Source: Neoconidiobolus thromboides FSU 785
Lineage: Eukaryota > Entomophthoromycota > Entomophthoromycetes > Entomophthorales > Neoconidiobolaceae
Reading direction: 5' to 3'
Assembly: GCA_025603075.1 (NCBI GenBank)
Contig: MU626278.1
Coordinates: forward strand, 1-64,000
DNA length: 64,000 nt
Position numbers and translations under genes: made by a program. Position 1 is the first letter of the stretch. The number at the start of each line of letters is the position of its first letter. Positions 1 to 16,106 of the stretch are shown here, in pieces. The notes beneath the pieces are model-generated. The model was not told the DNA's origin. It worked only from the letters and a program-made list of their open reading frames with translations, and searched no databases.

Positions 1-282
1 TTCCTTATTAATGATTCCATCTTCTGCTTTAGGTTCAATTTTAATAGTTAAATCATTACGGTTCAATGTCAACCAAGGTAATAAAGCACCAAACTCATTT
101 TTAGTACATATTTGTATTCTAAACTCACCATTATGACTATTGTTTAAATCGTAAGCTCTGATATTATGAAAGTCTCGTAATAACATTTCTCTTAATATTT
201 GTGCTTTTGATGCCTCAGTTTGATTTCTAAAATAGACATGAGCATCAAAGTAAGAAATAGGACCAGTAAAATCAGTAATCAT
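1..282 (-). CDS. DOPA 4,5-dioxygenase family protein (5' part only)
   Basis: An open frame of 94 codons runs from an ATG at 282 off the left edge of the window. It has the layout of the small DOPA 4,5-dioxygenase family (extradiol cleavage of L-DOPA-like catechols): an N-terminal HVYF strand with a conserved His (residues 15-18), an aligned alpha-helix containing LREMLLRDF, a second His in the SHNGEF segment (around residue 50) and the closing motif PWLTLNRNDLTIKI. Family members are about 110-130 residues, so only the C-terminal end is missing. The substrate in this organism is unknown; many fungal members have no tested function. Family assignment is from motif recall, not from a search. 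Confidence 0.75.
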   Translation of the reverse strand, partial: MITDFTGPISYFDAHVYFRNQTEASKAQILREMLLRDFHNIRAYDLNNSHNGEFRIQICTKNEFGALLPWLTLNRNDLTIKIEPKAEDGIINKE

Positions 283-1174
283 ATTGAATGTAGTTTGTTG
301 ATAGATGTTAATTGATAAGATGTTAATTGATAAGATATATGTTTGAATTTGTTTTATAATATTTTAGTTTAATTCTATATTCATTATATACTTTTTTGTT
401 TTTCAATTTATTTTAATGTATTTCAAATTATTAAGCATAAGTTATAAGACAGTTGATATTCTATTTAAGACCTTAGTTAAATTTTATATAATTTAAATGA
501 AAATCATTTAATTCTATAAACCGCCGAGTTTGAAACTAAAATTATATACGTGATCATATAAATATATAATATTATTTTAAAATATTGCTGTAAAGATCAT
601 AATTATATCATTATACCACTTTTATAGGGATATTTCAATATTAGCTTGTCACTATCAATATGAATATAATATTTCAGCTATTTGTCTATAGAGTTGAAAT
701 TTTAAAATGGAAACACTAATGATAAAAGTAATCCTTATATGATTTTTCTTATACTAGTTTATTCGATTTAAATTGTATTATAGAATCAATTAATTTCATT
801 GAGATATTAGATTGAATACTAGAAACTTTGTTAAGTACTTTTATTAAGTACTTTAGTACTAAATTCAATTAAAAATTCTCTTTTTAGTCTAATATTAAAT
901 AATATTCGTATTTTTATCGAAATATTTTAGATTTTTATCATTGAGAAATGTAATATTGATTTCAAATAATATATGCTAAAACAGGTATTAATTAATTGTT
1001 TTCATTTATTTTTATCGTTGTTTTTATTATTTAAAATAAAACTATAAGATTTTCATTTTCATTAATAAAATAAATAAAGGAGGATAGAATTGATAATTCA
1101 ATGGGATTGAATTATTGAATATTAAAAAGGATCATCAAACTTGAAATTTTTAAAAATTATAAACAGCTAGATTG
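283..1174. other. Intergenic, divergent promoters
   Basis: 892 A+T-rich bases between two genes transcribed away from each other. The direct repeat GATGTTAATTGATAAGAT near 305-335 is a short local duplication. I see no coding frame, RNA gene or mobile element here. Confidence 0.6.
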
Positions 1175-3172
1175 ATGACTATTATTTATTTACTTAGGAA
1201 AAAGTGGAATATTCAAACTCAATTAATTAATTTTAATAGATGTATAAGCCTTAATAGAACATTATGGAATGAAGATAATGGAACGAATCTTGAATCAATT
1301 GCTATTAAATATAATAATAAGGATGTAAAAAGAAATGGGGTACTCGAAAATATAAAGGAATTAAGGAATATCAATATAAGTAGTAAAATCAATATAACTC
1401 GAAATAAGCTCCATATAAATTACTTAATTGAACAAATATATCAACATAAATCATTAATAACTTTAACTGAGATAGAATTATTATTAGAGAAGAGTCGACA
1501 GATTGATAATATTAAAAAAATATATCAATTAATTGATTTAAGTGATAATAATGGAATTCAATTAGATGAGATGATATATTTGAGATTAATCGAAAATTAT
1601 AGGTTCAAAGATAATTATTTAACATCCTTTTTATTTTTACATTACTTTAAACAAAATGAGAATAAGACAAAGAATATTCATTTATGGTTTTTAGAATATA
1701 TTCAATATTTGGAGTTAAAGGAGCAATATAAATATTTTAAGAAATTTAAAGAGTTGATTAAAGAGAGTCAATATTCAATCGAAATTTACAAATTATTATT
1801 AAGGAATGTGTATTCAAAATGGATTATTTATAATGAGGATAAAGAAAAAGAGAATGAGATTGAAGAAGAAGAAGAACTCAAGGTTAAAATAGAAGAAGAA
1901 GTTTTGGAAATTGAAAAAGAAATAGAAATAGAAATGGAAATGGAAACTAAAGAAGAAGAGTCAAGACAATCAATAGAAATTCAAGAGTATTTTATAAAAA
2001 TTAAACAAGAATTAAAAGAGATTTATTATTCAGATATTGAATTGTTCAATTTAATATTAAAAATTGAAATGAAGTTTAATAAAAACAGTGAGTATTTTTA
2101 TAATCAATTAATTAATTTAATCAATAAAAATAAAACAACACCAAATAGTGAAACGTTTTCAGTCTTATCTTATTTATTTGCATATAATAAAGATAGTGAA
2201 AAAATACAACAATTATATTTAATAACAAAGAATTATCAAATTCAAAATAATCAACAATTATTTGATTTTACATTAAGAGGCTTTATTGATGGTCAATTTT
2301 ATCAACAAGCTAATTCCTTATTTTATAATAATATTGAATTAATATTATTAAATAATGAAGATAAAAATCCATTAGTAATATTAAGTTTTATTCAATATTT
2401 AATTCAAACAGATCAAATAAATCAAGCTTGGGATTTAATTTCAAAATATCAATTGAAATTCAATTCATTTTTAATTCATTATTTATTAGTCAATTTAACA
2501 GAGAAGAATGATTTTATAGGTATTTTGGAGTTTATAAAAGATATTATAGATAATAAGGAAGATAATGAGAATAATAATAAGTTGGAAATCAAGACTATAG
2601 AAATAATAATAAGTAAAGCATTTCAAAGAAAAGAATATTTATTTATATTAAATTTAAGAAATGAACTAATTAAATATAGTAATTATAAAGTAAATAGTAA
2701 ATTATTATATTATTTTATTTATTCAAATATAAAATTAAACAATAGAAATCATCAACATCAATACACAATTAAACCGTTAATTAAAGAAGTAAGAAATTAT
2801 TTAATAAATAAACAAATTATAATTAAATGTAAAACAATAATGAAATATGATTATAAATTATTTAATTTATTATTACAATTCGACTATATAGATTCAACTT
2901 ATCAATATTTTAATTATTTAAAAAATCAATCTAAAAATAAAAGAATCTTATTTAATTTATTATTAGCAAAGAAGAAGAATTTTATTATAAAATTAGAAGG
3001 AATTAATTCAATATTAAATTTATTTCAATTTCATCAATTAGAATTTAATTTATTTACTTTAATTTATTGTTTAAGATATTTTATATTAAAATTAAATCAA
3101 AACAAAATTAATTATTATTTAATTTTAATTTTAAATTATCAAAAGTTAAATAGAAAAGATTGTAATTTATTA

Positions 3173-3203
<31 letters not shown>

Positions 3204-4228
3204 TAGAAACGTTGGAAGATAGAGAGAATAACGATATTGTCAATATATTAGAAAATATAGACGAATATTTCAATAAAATCAATAATAATCCATATTTCAA
3301 TAGTAACAAATTCAAAGGATTATTAATTGAAGCTATAATAATAAGTAAGGAAAAAGAACAAATAATTGAATTTTATCATTCGATAAATAACATTGAAATT
3401 CAATATAATAGTAAAGTATTAGAAATAATTATAAATAATTATTATTTAAAACAAGATATAAGATATCAACAAGAATTAGAACAACTCATAGTTCAATTAT
3501 TAAATTTAGATAAATTTATTCATTTAAATATAAATACTTATTTTAATTTAATTCAATATTATTTATTTATGAAAGATAATAAATTCGTTGCAGATAAATT
3601 TTATAATAAACTATTATTACAAATTCAATTATGTAATAATCTCAATAATAATAACAATGAATTAAATGAAAAAATTATTATTAATGACACTTCAAAGATA
3701 TTGACATTATATTTGAAATATTATATAAAACAAGGTGATGAATTACAAATTCAAAAATATATTCAACAATTAGAAAAAAAAGAATATTATCATTCAAGAA
3801 AAATGATTCAATTAATAATTAATTATTATCAAAATACAAACAAAATTTTATTATTAAATGAACTAATTTCCAATTTGTTTTTAATGAATATAAAATATGA
3901 TATAAATTTCTATAATTCAATTTTTGAATATTATTTATTAAATTCGAATATAATTTTATTTGACATAATATTTCAATTATATGATTCTATATTATGGTTT
4001 AAAATTAATATTAATTTAAATACAGTTAAATTGATTATTCGAATTTTATTAAAATATCAAAAATTAGATGAATTATATTCTTTTCTATATTCATTAAATG
4101 GTCATTTTTATTTATTTCCATCTCCAATTTGGTTCCAAACTCAATTAAATATTGACAACTCTTTAAATTTATCTTATTTAAATGATTATTATTTATCATT
4201 ATATAATAAGAATCAAGAAATCAAATAA
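1175..4228 (+). CDS. Large Asn-rich helical-repeat protein, PPR-like, probably mitochondrial
   Basis: Intronless 1017-residue frame; the ATG at 1175 is the first real start (an in-frame TTG lies just before it). The N-terminus is basic and hydrophobic with no acidic residues for about 30 residues, as in mitochondrial targeting sequences. The body is almost all predicted alpha-helix in roughly 35-residue units; stretches such as the one around residues 405-430 (LSFIQYLIQTDQINQAWDLI) read like degenerate PPR repeats. A Glu/Lys-rich coiled segment sits at about 220-275, and a poly-Asn run encoded by AAT repeats lies near base 3180. Fungal PPR proteins bind organelle transcripts. That role is inferred here, because no repeat is canonical. 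The stop faces the metacaspase stop, with one short inverted-repeat element between them. Confidence 0.5.
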
Positions 4229-4310
4229 ATAATTGAACTTTTATATAATAATATTTAATAACATTTTATTTTATATTTTATTTTATTTTATATTTTATTT
4301 TATAGAAACT

Positions 4311-4417
4311 ATATGGGGATGTATTTTTGTGTTTAACAATTTTACCAACAAATTTTCCGCTCAAATAGCGCTTAAAAAATGGAAAAAATAATGAAGTCAA
4401 AAAAAACACTCCCATAT
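4311..4417 (+). mobile_element. Short inverted-repeat element, copy 1
   Basis: 107 bases, nearly consensus. Left end ATATGGGGATGTATTTTTG, core CCGCTCAAATAGCGCTT, right end CAAAAAAAACACTCCCATAT. The ends are inverted repeats of one another, and each TGGGG/CCCCA-type end is flanked by TA, as expected for a TA-targeting MITE. It lies in the shared 3' region of two convergent genes. Confidence 0.8.
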
Positions 4418-4465
4418 GTTGATCTTAAAAAAATTGATATACATATATATATATATATTAATATA

Positions 4466-6221
4466 TTACATATTAAATGGCATATTCATATCCATTGGTC
4501 TACCAGAAGATAATTGGGGTACTTGAGTATATTTACCACGTAAGATATTACGAACTTCATGAAGTAAAGTAAGCATGGACATACCATGAGGATTAGTTGT
4601 TAATGCTTTAATCAATGCAAATGACATAGCACCTGTAGCCTGGGAAGCAATGACAGCATCAGCTGAGGTTTGATTGTCCATACAACTAAATTAAATTAAT
4701 TAATCTGTATTTATTAAATTTAATAATGAAAATTTACCCTGAAAACATGACTACATCAGCTAAAGAGCCTCTAGTTTCTTTACTAATTTTATCCGCTTTT
4801 TTCCCACTAGTTAACTGAGAAACACCACCTTTCAAGCCCATTAAAGCACCTGCAATATCACCCATCATATATTTTTTACCCAGATCCATAACTAAAGATT
4901 GTGCCGTTTTAGCTGGAGAATAAGATATCAATTTACCATCATGATTATAAACATATGGTAAATCTAATGCTGTACCCGAATGACAGCAATCCATAATAGC
5001 TGTTAATCTACATCCTTGAGGTAAAGGTCGAACCATAATAGCATTCATTTCATCATCAATAATCATACCTGCCTTTGTATAATCTACTGGACATATAGTT
5101 TCATCATATCCATCATCTTCATCACCATCTTCATCTTTTTGTTGACTACCATGTCCTGAAAAATGAAAAAATAAAGAATCATTAGGTTGTGCTCCTTCAA
5201 CTAACCATTTCATTGCTTGTAACATGTTTTGTCGAGTAGGCATTCGAGTTGGATTATTTTTTTGATCATCCGTTAAAATAACCATGTTATCAGTTGAGAA
5301 TTGATAATATCTACATATAAAATCTTTAACATTTTTTACATCATTAATACATCCTCTTAACTCTGCTTTAGTTCCATAATAATTAATCCCTACTAATAAT
5401 GCTTTCTTTCTACCCTGGAAATTAGAAGTAGCTACATATTGCCCTTGTCCATTAGGTAAGGGTTGATTTGGAGGTACATGTTGCATTGGAGGTGGTTGAT
5501 GAAACATTTGATTGTTTTGTGGTGGGGGTTGACTTGGTCCTTGGAAATGTTGTTGATTTCTATTATCATTGAAATTATTATTGTAATTATTATTATTATT
5601 ATTATAATTATTATTTTGTTGATAAGGAGGTGGGGGTACTGGATTATTATTATTCATATCCGGTTGTGTAAATGGGGAATTATTAGACCCTGGAAATGGC
5701 GAGTTATTAGATCCTGGAAATGGGGCATTATTAGGTCCTGGAAATGGTGAGTTATTGGAGCCTGGAAATGGGGCATTATTAGGTCCTGGAAATGGGGGGT
5801 TGTTGGATCCTGGAAAAGGGACACTATTAGGACCTGGAAATGGAGCATTATTTGCTCCTGGAAATGGAGGGTTATTTGCTCCAGGAAATGGAGGATTATT
5901 AAAATTACCTCCAGGCATGGGGAAACCATCGGGTTGGGGCATCCCCATTGGACTTGGAAAATTATTGTTGTTATTGTTATAGTTATTTCCATAATTATTT
6001 TGACCTTGATTATAATTACCCTGTCCTGGGAATGGAGGATTCATAGCTGGAGAAGGTCCTGGAGGTCCTGGAGGTCCTGGAGGGAAGTTATTATTGTTAT
6101 TATAGTTATTGTTGTTATAATTGTTATTATTATAGTTATTATTGTTATAATTACTATTGCCTTGGCCAGGCATATTATTGTTTTTATGATCTTGTCGATA
6201 TTGTTGTCCAGGATATGGCAT
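4466..6221 (-). CDS. MCA1: Type I metacaspase
   Basis: Two exons (4738-6221, 4466-4685) with a 52-base intron give 567 residues. Metacaspases are Cys proteases that cut after Arg/Lys and act in stress responses and protein-aggregate clearance. Residues 1-268 are a low-complexity prodomain of Asn, Pro and Gly: poly-Asn/Tyr blocks, a PPGPPGPPGP stretch and about ten tandem copies of a PFPGxNN unit (about 109-185). The caspase fold starts at GRKKALLVGINYY. The catalytic His is H357 (HFSGHGSQ) and the catalytic Cys is C413 (MDCCHSG); the acidic Ca-binding-type loop DEDGDEDDGYDETICP follows the His. The splice restores the family motif VVMFSGC-x-DNQTSADA, which supports the intron. Fungal metacaspases usually have Pro/Gln-rich prodomains; this one is long. 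Confidence 0.95.
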
Positions 6222-7697
6222 CTTTATTGTTTATAAATTAAAAATTAAAAATTTTGAAAATTTTAGTTTTTGTTACTTAAACGTCTTTCTTTATTCAGCG
6301 CTTTTTCTTTATTGGTTGGCAAGGTTTGACTTTTTAATTCAGCCTTCTTTTTAGAATTTAGTTAGATTCCAAATTAAAACATTAACGTCAAAGCTATTAT
6401 TAATTTTTATAAATGTAAAATTGTGAGCACTTTGATTTTGTAATTGAAAAATTTAATACAGCGATATTTTATGTTTTTGTATTCACAAAATACAAACTTC
6501 AAGTGCCCAGTTTCATATTTAATAAAATTTAGTAATATACTATTCCTAATAGTTCTTTAAGATTTAAAGAAAACAGCTATTCTAAGTAATATAGACAAGT
6601 AAGGAACTATAGATAGATATTTATAAGTTTAAAAGCTTGCTTAAAAAATAAAATTTTCTAACTCACTTTTTGACCATTTTATATAATGTAAAATTTAAAA
6701 AACTCTAAAAATTAGACAAACCATTTTAGCATTGAGGGATATATTTTGATGATTTTACTAGCAGTTTTTCCACTCAAATAGTGCTTAAAAATAGAAAAAG
6801 TGATGAAACCAAAAAACACCCCATGCGTTAATATAAGATTAAGCAAAAAAGCAAAGCAAAAAAAGTTATTTGGTACTTAATTGTAACTTTGCTAAAAATC
6901 AAAATTAGATGAAATTTGAGCTAAGTTTCTAAACTAATTCACATATAAATAGCATTCATATCAAACATTAATTAGTTTGATTTAATATCATATAGTAATC
7001 AAAAATAAATAATCGAGACATTATTTTCTATAAGCAATAAATAGTAAAAGATATTTATAAATTGAAAAAATACTATTAAACTGAATTTGTAATATAATAT
7101 CCTATATTTGCAATTATTAATACATAAAAGAAATAAACAATTTACATACTTTAAAAAATTAGTAAATATCATTTTTAGCTTGATATAAAATAGCAATAAA
7201 ATAAAATAAAATTGATTACTAATAATAAGGAAACTCAGGTTTGTATTGTTAAAGTTTTAGTATGTTTCAAAAAATCAATTATTTAAATAAAACTACTTTT
7301 GTTTTGTTTTTTATCTTATGTCTTAAACAATTCTCAGCAAAAATTTGATATTATAATAAAGCTAGAGTTATCACTATTGATCCGATCATTTTGAAACTTT
7401 TCGAGCAATATACTACATTTTCATAGATTATTACAATTACAAAAGATTAACCCTCATCATCTTTCTAACCCCAGTTATTCTTTGGACTTTTTGAACTACC
7501 CCCATAGCTGGTCAACGAGATGCTACAAAAGCTACTTATGTTCTGCATTAAACGAAGATAGTATAAAATTAATATTCATTTAACAAAGATAAAATGATAT
7601 TATTGTTTTCAAAAATAGTAAAAAAAAGTAGTAAAAACTTTTGTTAAAATTGTATATAAAATCAGAAAAAATTTATTAAAAACAAAAATTAAGTAAA
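6222..7697. other. Intergenic, 1.5 kb, with one repeat element and one possible coding relic
   Basis: Upstream of the metacaspase and downstream of the P450 gene. It holds the degenerate repeat copy 2 at 6731-6835. A GC-richer island at 7425-7583 (+) has about 50 open codons after an acceptor-like TCATAG (reading PSYSLDFLNYPHSWS and onward). It has no start codon and matches nothing I know, so it could be a gene relic. The rest shows nothing. Confidence 0.5.
6731..6835 (+). mobile_element. Short inverted-repeat element, copy 2 (degenerate)
   Basis: Recognised by the core CCACTCAAATAGTGCTTAAAA and the right end CAAAAAACACCCCAT. The left end has decayed to ATTGAGGGATATATTTTGAT. Edges are approximate. 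Confidence 0.7.
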
Positions 7698-9197
7698 TTA
7701 GATAGGAACAAAGTTGAGTTTGAGGTCTTTAGGACTAATAAATCCTAAAGCTGGTAGTGTAGGGTTATCATAATGAGGGGAATTTTCAGGTAATTCGACA
7801 TTAAAAGTGGATAATATTAAAATTAAAAAAACTTTTTGTTCTAATAAAGAAAATTGACTACCAATACACATTCTAGGCCCATAGCCAAAACCAAGTAATT
7901 CTTTAGTTAATTTCTTATTGATCGATAAATTTCCCAATTCATTAACAATTAAAAATCGATTAGGATTAAATTCTTCCGGGTTTTTAAAGTGAGCATTACC
8001 CTTCATTGCTAGGGCAAAATTTAACATTAAAGGTTGTCCTTTTTTGAAATAAATTTCATTTTCAAAATAGTAATCTTTTGTACATTTCCTTGGTAACATA
8101 TTAACTGTTGGTAAAATTCGCATCGATTCACTTATAACAGCTTCTAGATAAATCATTTGATTAATTTCATCTTGAGTTATAGTATGTAATTTATTAGAAT
8201 CCTTGATTTTTTCACCTACTATTTGATAAATTTCATCTCTCAATTTAGTTTGAATATCTTGATTCTTAGATAAATAATACAAAATAGTAGATATTGTATG
8301 GGCTGTAGTATCATGACCAGCAATAAAAAATGCAATCATATCATTAATAATTTCTTCATCTGTTAATCCATTATCATTAGTGTTATTATCTGAAGCTTGA
8401 ACTAAAGTAGTCAATAAATTAGGTTGTATATCATCAATGTTAACTTGTTGTAATTGTTGTCTTTTTTCATCAATCATTAATTGAATTAATTGACGAAATC
8501 GTTTAGCATCTTTTTTTAAAGTTAATCTTGAAGAAATAGGAAGATAATTTAATACAGGTAATACATAAAACCAAATATTATCCATAGCATTAATTAATTT
8601 AACATATAATCTGGCCATTTCATTAGTTTCATTTTCAATATAATTGAATTCAACATCAAAAACAGATAAACCTAAACTATCTAAAGCTGCTCTTTTCAAT
8701 GTACTTAATAAATCAAATTGTTTATTAGTTTGATTTAATTGAATATGTTGAATTAAATTAATTCCTATATTAAAAAATACATTGATATCCCAGCCTCTCT
8801 TAAATATCGGATTAATCATTCGTCGATGTCGCTTCCATTCTTCTCCATCAATATTGGCTATGTTATCCCCTAATAATTCAATTTGTTCTAACGGTCCATC
8901 TTGCATAAATTTACTAAAATTATCAGTATCTGATAATATTTTATGAATTGTTTCTAGATCTGCTACCATAATAAACCATTGTGTAAACCAATAATTGATA
9001 TATTTATACTTTTTAAATAATGGAACTATTAAATCGGAATCTCTTGTTTGTAAGGGTACATTATTTATAAAATAATAAATCAATTTAAATATATTAACAC
9101 TAACTATTTTACTACTTTCTTTCTCTTCTTTCTTTTTACTAAAATTGAATCTTATTAGAATTAAACTCAATAGGGCTATTAATATATAAATAATCAT
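7698..9197 (-). CDS. Cytochrome P450 monooxygenase
   Basis: Intronless 499-residue P450 with ATG at 9197. An N-terminal membrane anchor (residues 1-18, hydrophobic, then KKKEEK) places it on the ER facing the cytosol. The oxygen-binding I-helix motif AGHDTT is at 293-298, the K-helix ESMR (ExxR) at 357-360, and the haem loop FGYGPRMCIG has the thiolate Cys at 444. Length and all key motifs are intact. The PRKCTKDYYFENEIYFKKGQ segment before the meander resembles class E, CYP3/CYP4-like enzymes. The substrate cannot be inferred. It needs a cytochrome P450 reductase encoded elsewhere, and no biosynthetic cluster partners lie nearby. Confidence 0.93.
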   Translation of the reverse strand: MIIYILIALLSLILIRFNFSKKKEEKESSKIVSVNIFKLIYYFINNVPLQTRDSDLIVPLFKKYKYINYWFTQWFIMVADLETIHKILSDTDNFSKFMQDGPLEQIELLGDNIANIDGEEWKRHRRMINPIFKRGWDINVFFNIGINLIQHIQLNQTNKQFDLLSTLKRAALDSLGLSVFDVEFNYIENETNEMARLYVKLINAMDNIWFYVLPVLNYLPISSRLTLKKDAKRFRQLIQLMIDEKRQQLQQVNIDDIQPNLLTTLVQASDNNTNDNGLTDEEIINDMIAFFIAGHDTTAHTISTILYYLSKNQDIQTKLRDEIYQIVGEKIKDSNKLHTITQDEINQMIYLEAVISESMRILPTVNMLPRKCTKDYYFENEIYFKKGQPLMLNFALAMKGNAHFKNPEEFNPNRFLIVNELGNLSINKKLTKELLGFGYGPRMCIGSQFSLLEQKVFLILILSTFNVELPENSPHYDNPTLPALGFISPKDLKLNFVPI

Positions 9198-10847
9198 TTT
9201 TGAAAAATTATGTATTTATTAATTCATTGTTTGTTTTTATTTTATCAATGTATTTATATTCTATTCTTTTATAAAATACTCTTAATGTCACCCTTTTGCC
9301 ATTTGCAGCATAAGATTAGCACATTTTTGTTTAAAATATTTTAATTGTAAGAACTGTTTCGAAGTTATACTCAATTCAATTTTCAACACTCCATAACCGT
9401 AAATCTTTTCTTTATTATTCTAACTTTTTAATGAATTCTATCATTTAGTGATTCAAAACTTCCCAACAATCAAAAGTAATATATCCTTTTTATTCATATG
9501 ATTTCATTAGTTAATTGTGTTATTTAATATTTTTATTATATTGAGTTAGTATGTTTTAATTATCTGTTAACATGATTTTATAAAAATTAGAATAAATGAA
9601 CCATAATCCTTTTTATAATGTAATGTTGACCCATATTTGATATAAGGTAAAATAGAAGTAAATTGTTTATTTCAGTATTATTTTTTATTAAATATCAATA
9701 ATACTTTTCAATTATTAAAAATTGAATCTATTTTTTTAAATTCAACAACCAAATTTGAAACGTTTGAAAACGAATTCTTCCTTTGTAATGTTACTGCTAA
9801 TTATTAAATTTGTAATAATAAATAGCATAATCGTAATCAGTTATTATTAGGAACTTAAAAATTAAAAAAATTAATATCATACGTAACGTTTTCTAAAAAC
9901 TCTTAACTCAAGAAATCAATTTTAATTTAAAAACATTAAAAAAGGGTGAGTATTTTTTTATTAAGTTAACTTATTTTTATAAAAAAAGGATAAAAATGTC
10001 TTTTATAAAGGGGAATTCTATTATTTAAAATACGATAATTAAAGTAACGTTACATTGTACCAGATAATTGATGCTTCTAAAAACTGGTTAATAAAATTTT
10101 CATAGAACAAGTAATATTCTCAGTTTGAATGTTAATAAATATGGCATGTGAAGTTCCATTGACGGATTATTCCAACTTAGTATATGTATACTAGCGGATT
10201 CGTCCATTTTTAATCATTTTTATTTATTTGATTTAAAACTTAAAATTAAGTAAAAAAATAAAAACATATTAATCGAATACTATATTACTTTATTAATAGC
10301 AAAAAGAGCTATTTTTATAATAGTATTTATTTTTCTATTGATGTTATGTTCACTTTAATGTTTTAAAATTCAAAATAATTCGTAGTTATATAATGTTTAA
10401 AAAAACATGATATGGGGTGTTTTTTTGGCTTGATTGTTTTTTCCATTTTTTAAGCGCTATTTGAGTGAGAAAATTGTTAAAATTCTTACAAAAATACGTC
10501 CCCATATGTTTTTTAAGAATTTGGTATTTATACAAAAATTGAGCCACTTTTTAAGAAAAAATCACTAAAATTCTTAATACTTTATGTTAAATATTAAAAA
10601 ATCTACTTGGAAAGAGTTTATTTAAAAAATCCAAGTTATCTTTATATTATTTTTAAATTTATTAAATTTAGAAAATATTATAAAGCAAGTAAAAATAATC
10701 AACTTCTATAACAATATATATAATGCAGTTTTATCAATAATAATAATAACTTCTTATAATAAACAGAATAAAGGTAAATAATTACTAAAATAGCTACAAA
10801 GCTAGGATAAAAGTAGTCTATAAGGGGTGATTAATTTAGAAGTTCCA
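9198..10847. other. Intergenic, 1.65 kb
   Basis: P450 promoter side and RPC1 3' side. Apart from repeat copy 3 (10410-10507), I see no open frame above background and no RNA gene. Confidence 0.6.
10410..10507 (-). mobile_element. Short inverted-repeat element, copy 3
   Basis: 98 bases in reverse orientation: ATATGGGGTGTTTTTTTGG at the left, core AAGCGCTATTTGAGTG, right end TACGTCCCCATAT. TA dinucleotides flank both ends. Confidence 0.8.
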
Positions 10848-15902
<5,055 letters not shown>

Positions 15903-16106
15903 TTTAAACAAATCCAAATTTCTATGTGCTAGAATTAGCTAGACTTTAATCTGATTTTATTTTCGATGTTAACAAACTTCCATTTGTGCTTAAACTGCGA
16001 ATTTTGCAAAAATTGGCCAATTAAACTTGAATGGGATGGATCATGATTAAGATGAGATTTGATTTATCAAGATTAAAAAAATAACTAACTTATGTTCAAA
16101 TCCTAG
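15903..16106. promoter_or_regulatory. Short divergent promoter region between RPC1 and a PPR gene
   Basis: Only 204 bases separate the two start codons, so both genes must share this regulatory space. No clear TATA box is seen on either strand. Confidence 0.5.

Noticed and set aside
5463-6236. Several open frames overlapping the metacaspase repeats on both strands
   Set aside because: They are shadows of the PFPGxNN and poly-Asn repeat DNA, and the metacaspase frame explains the region.
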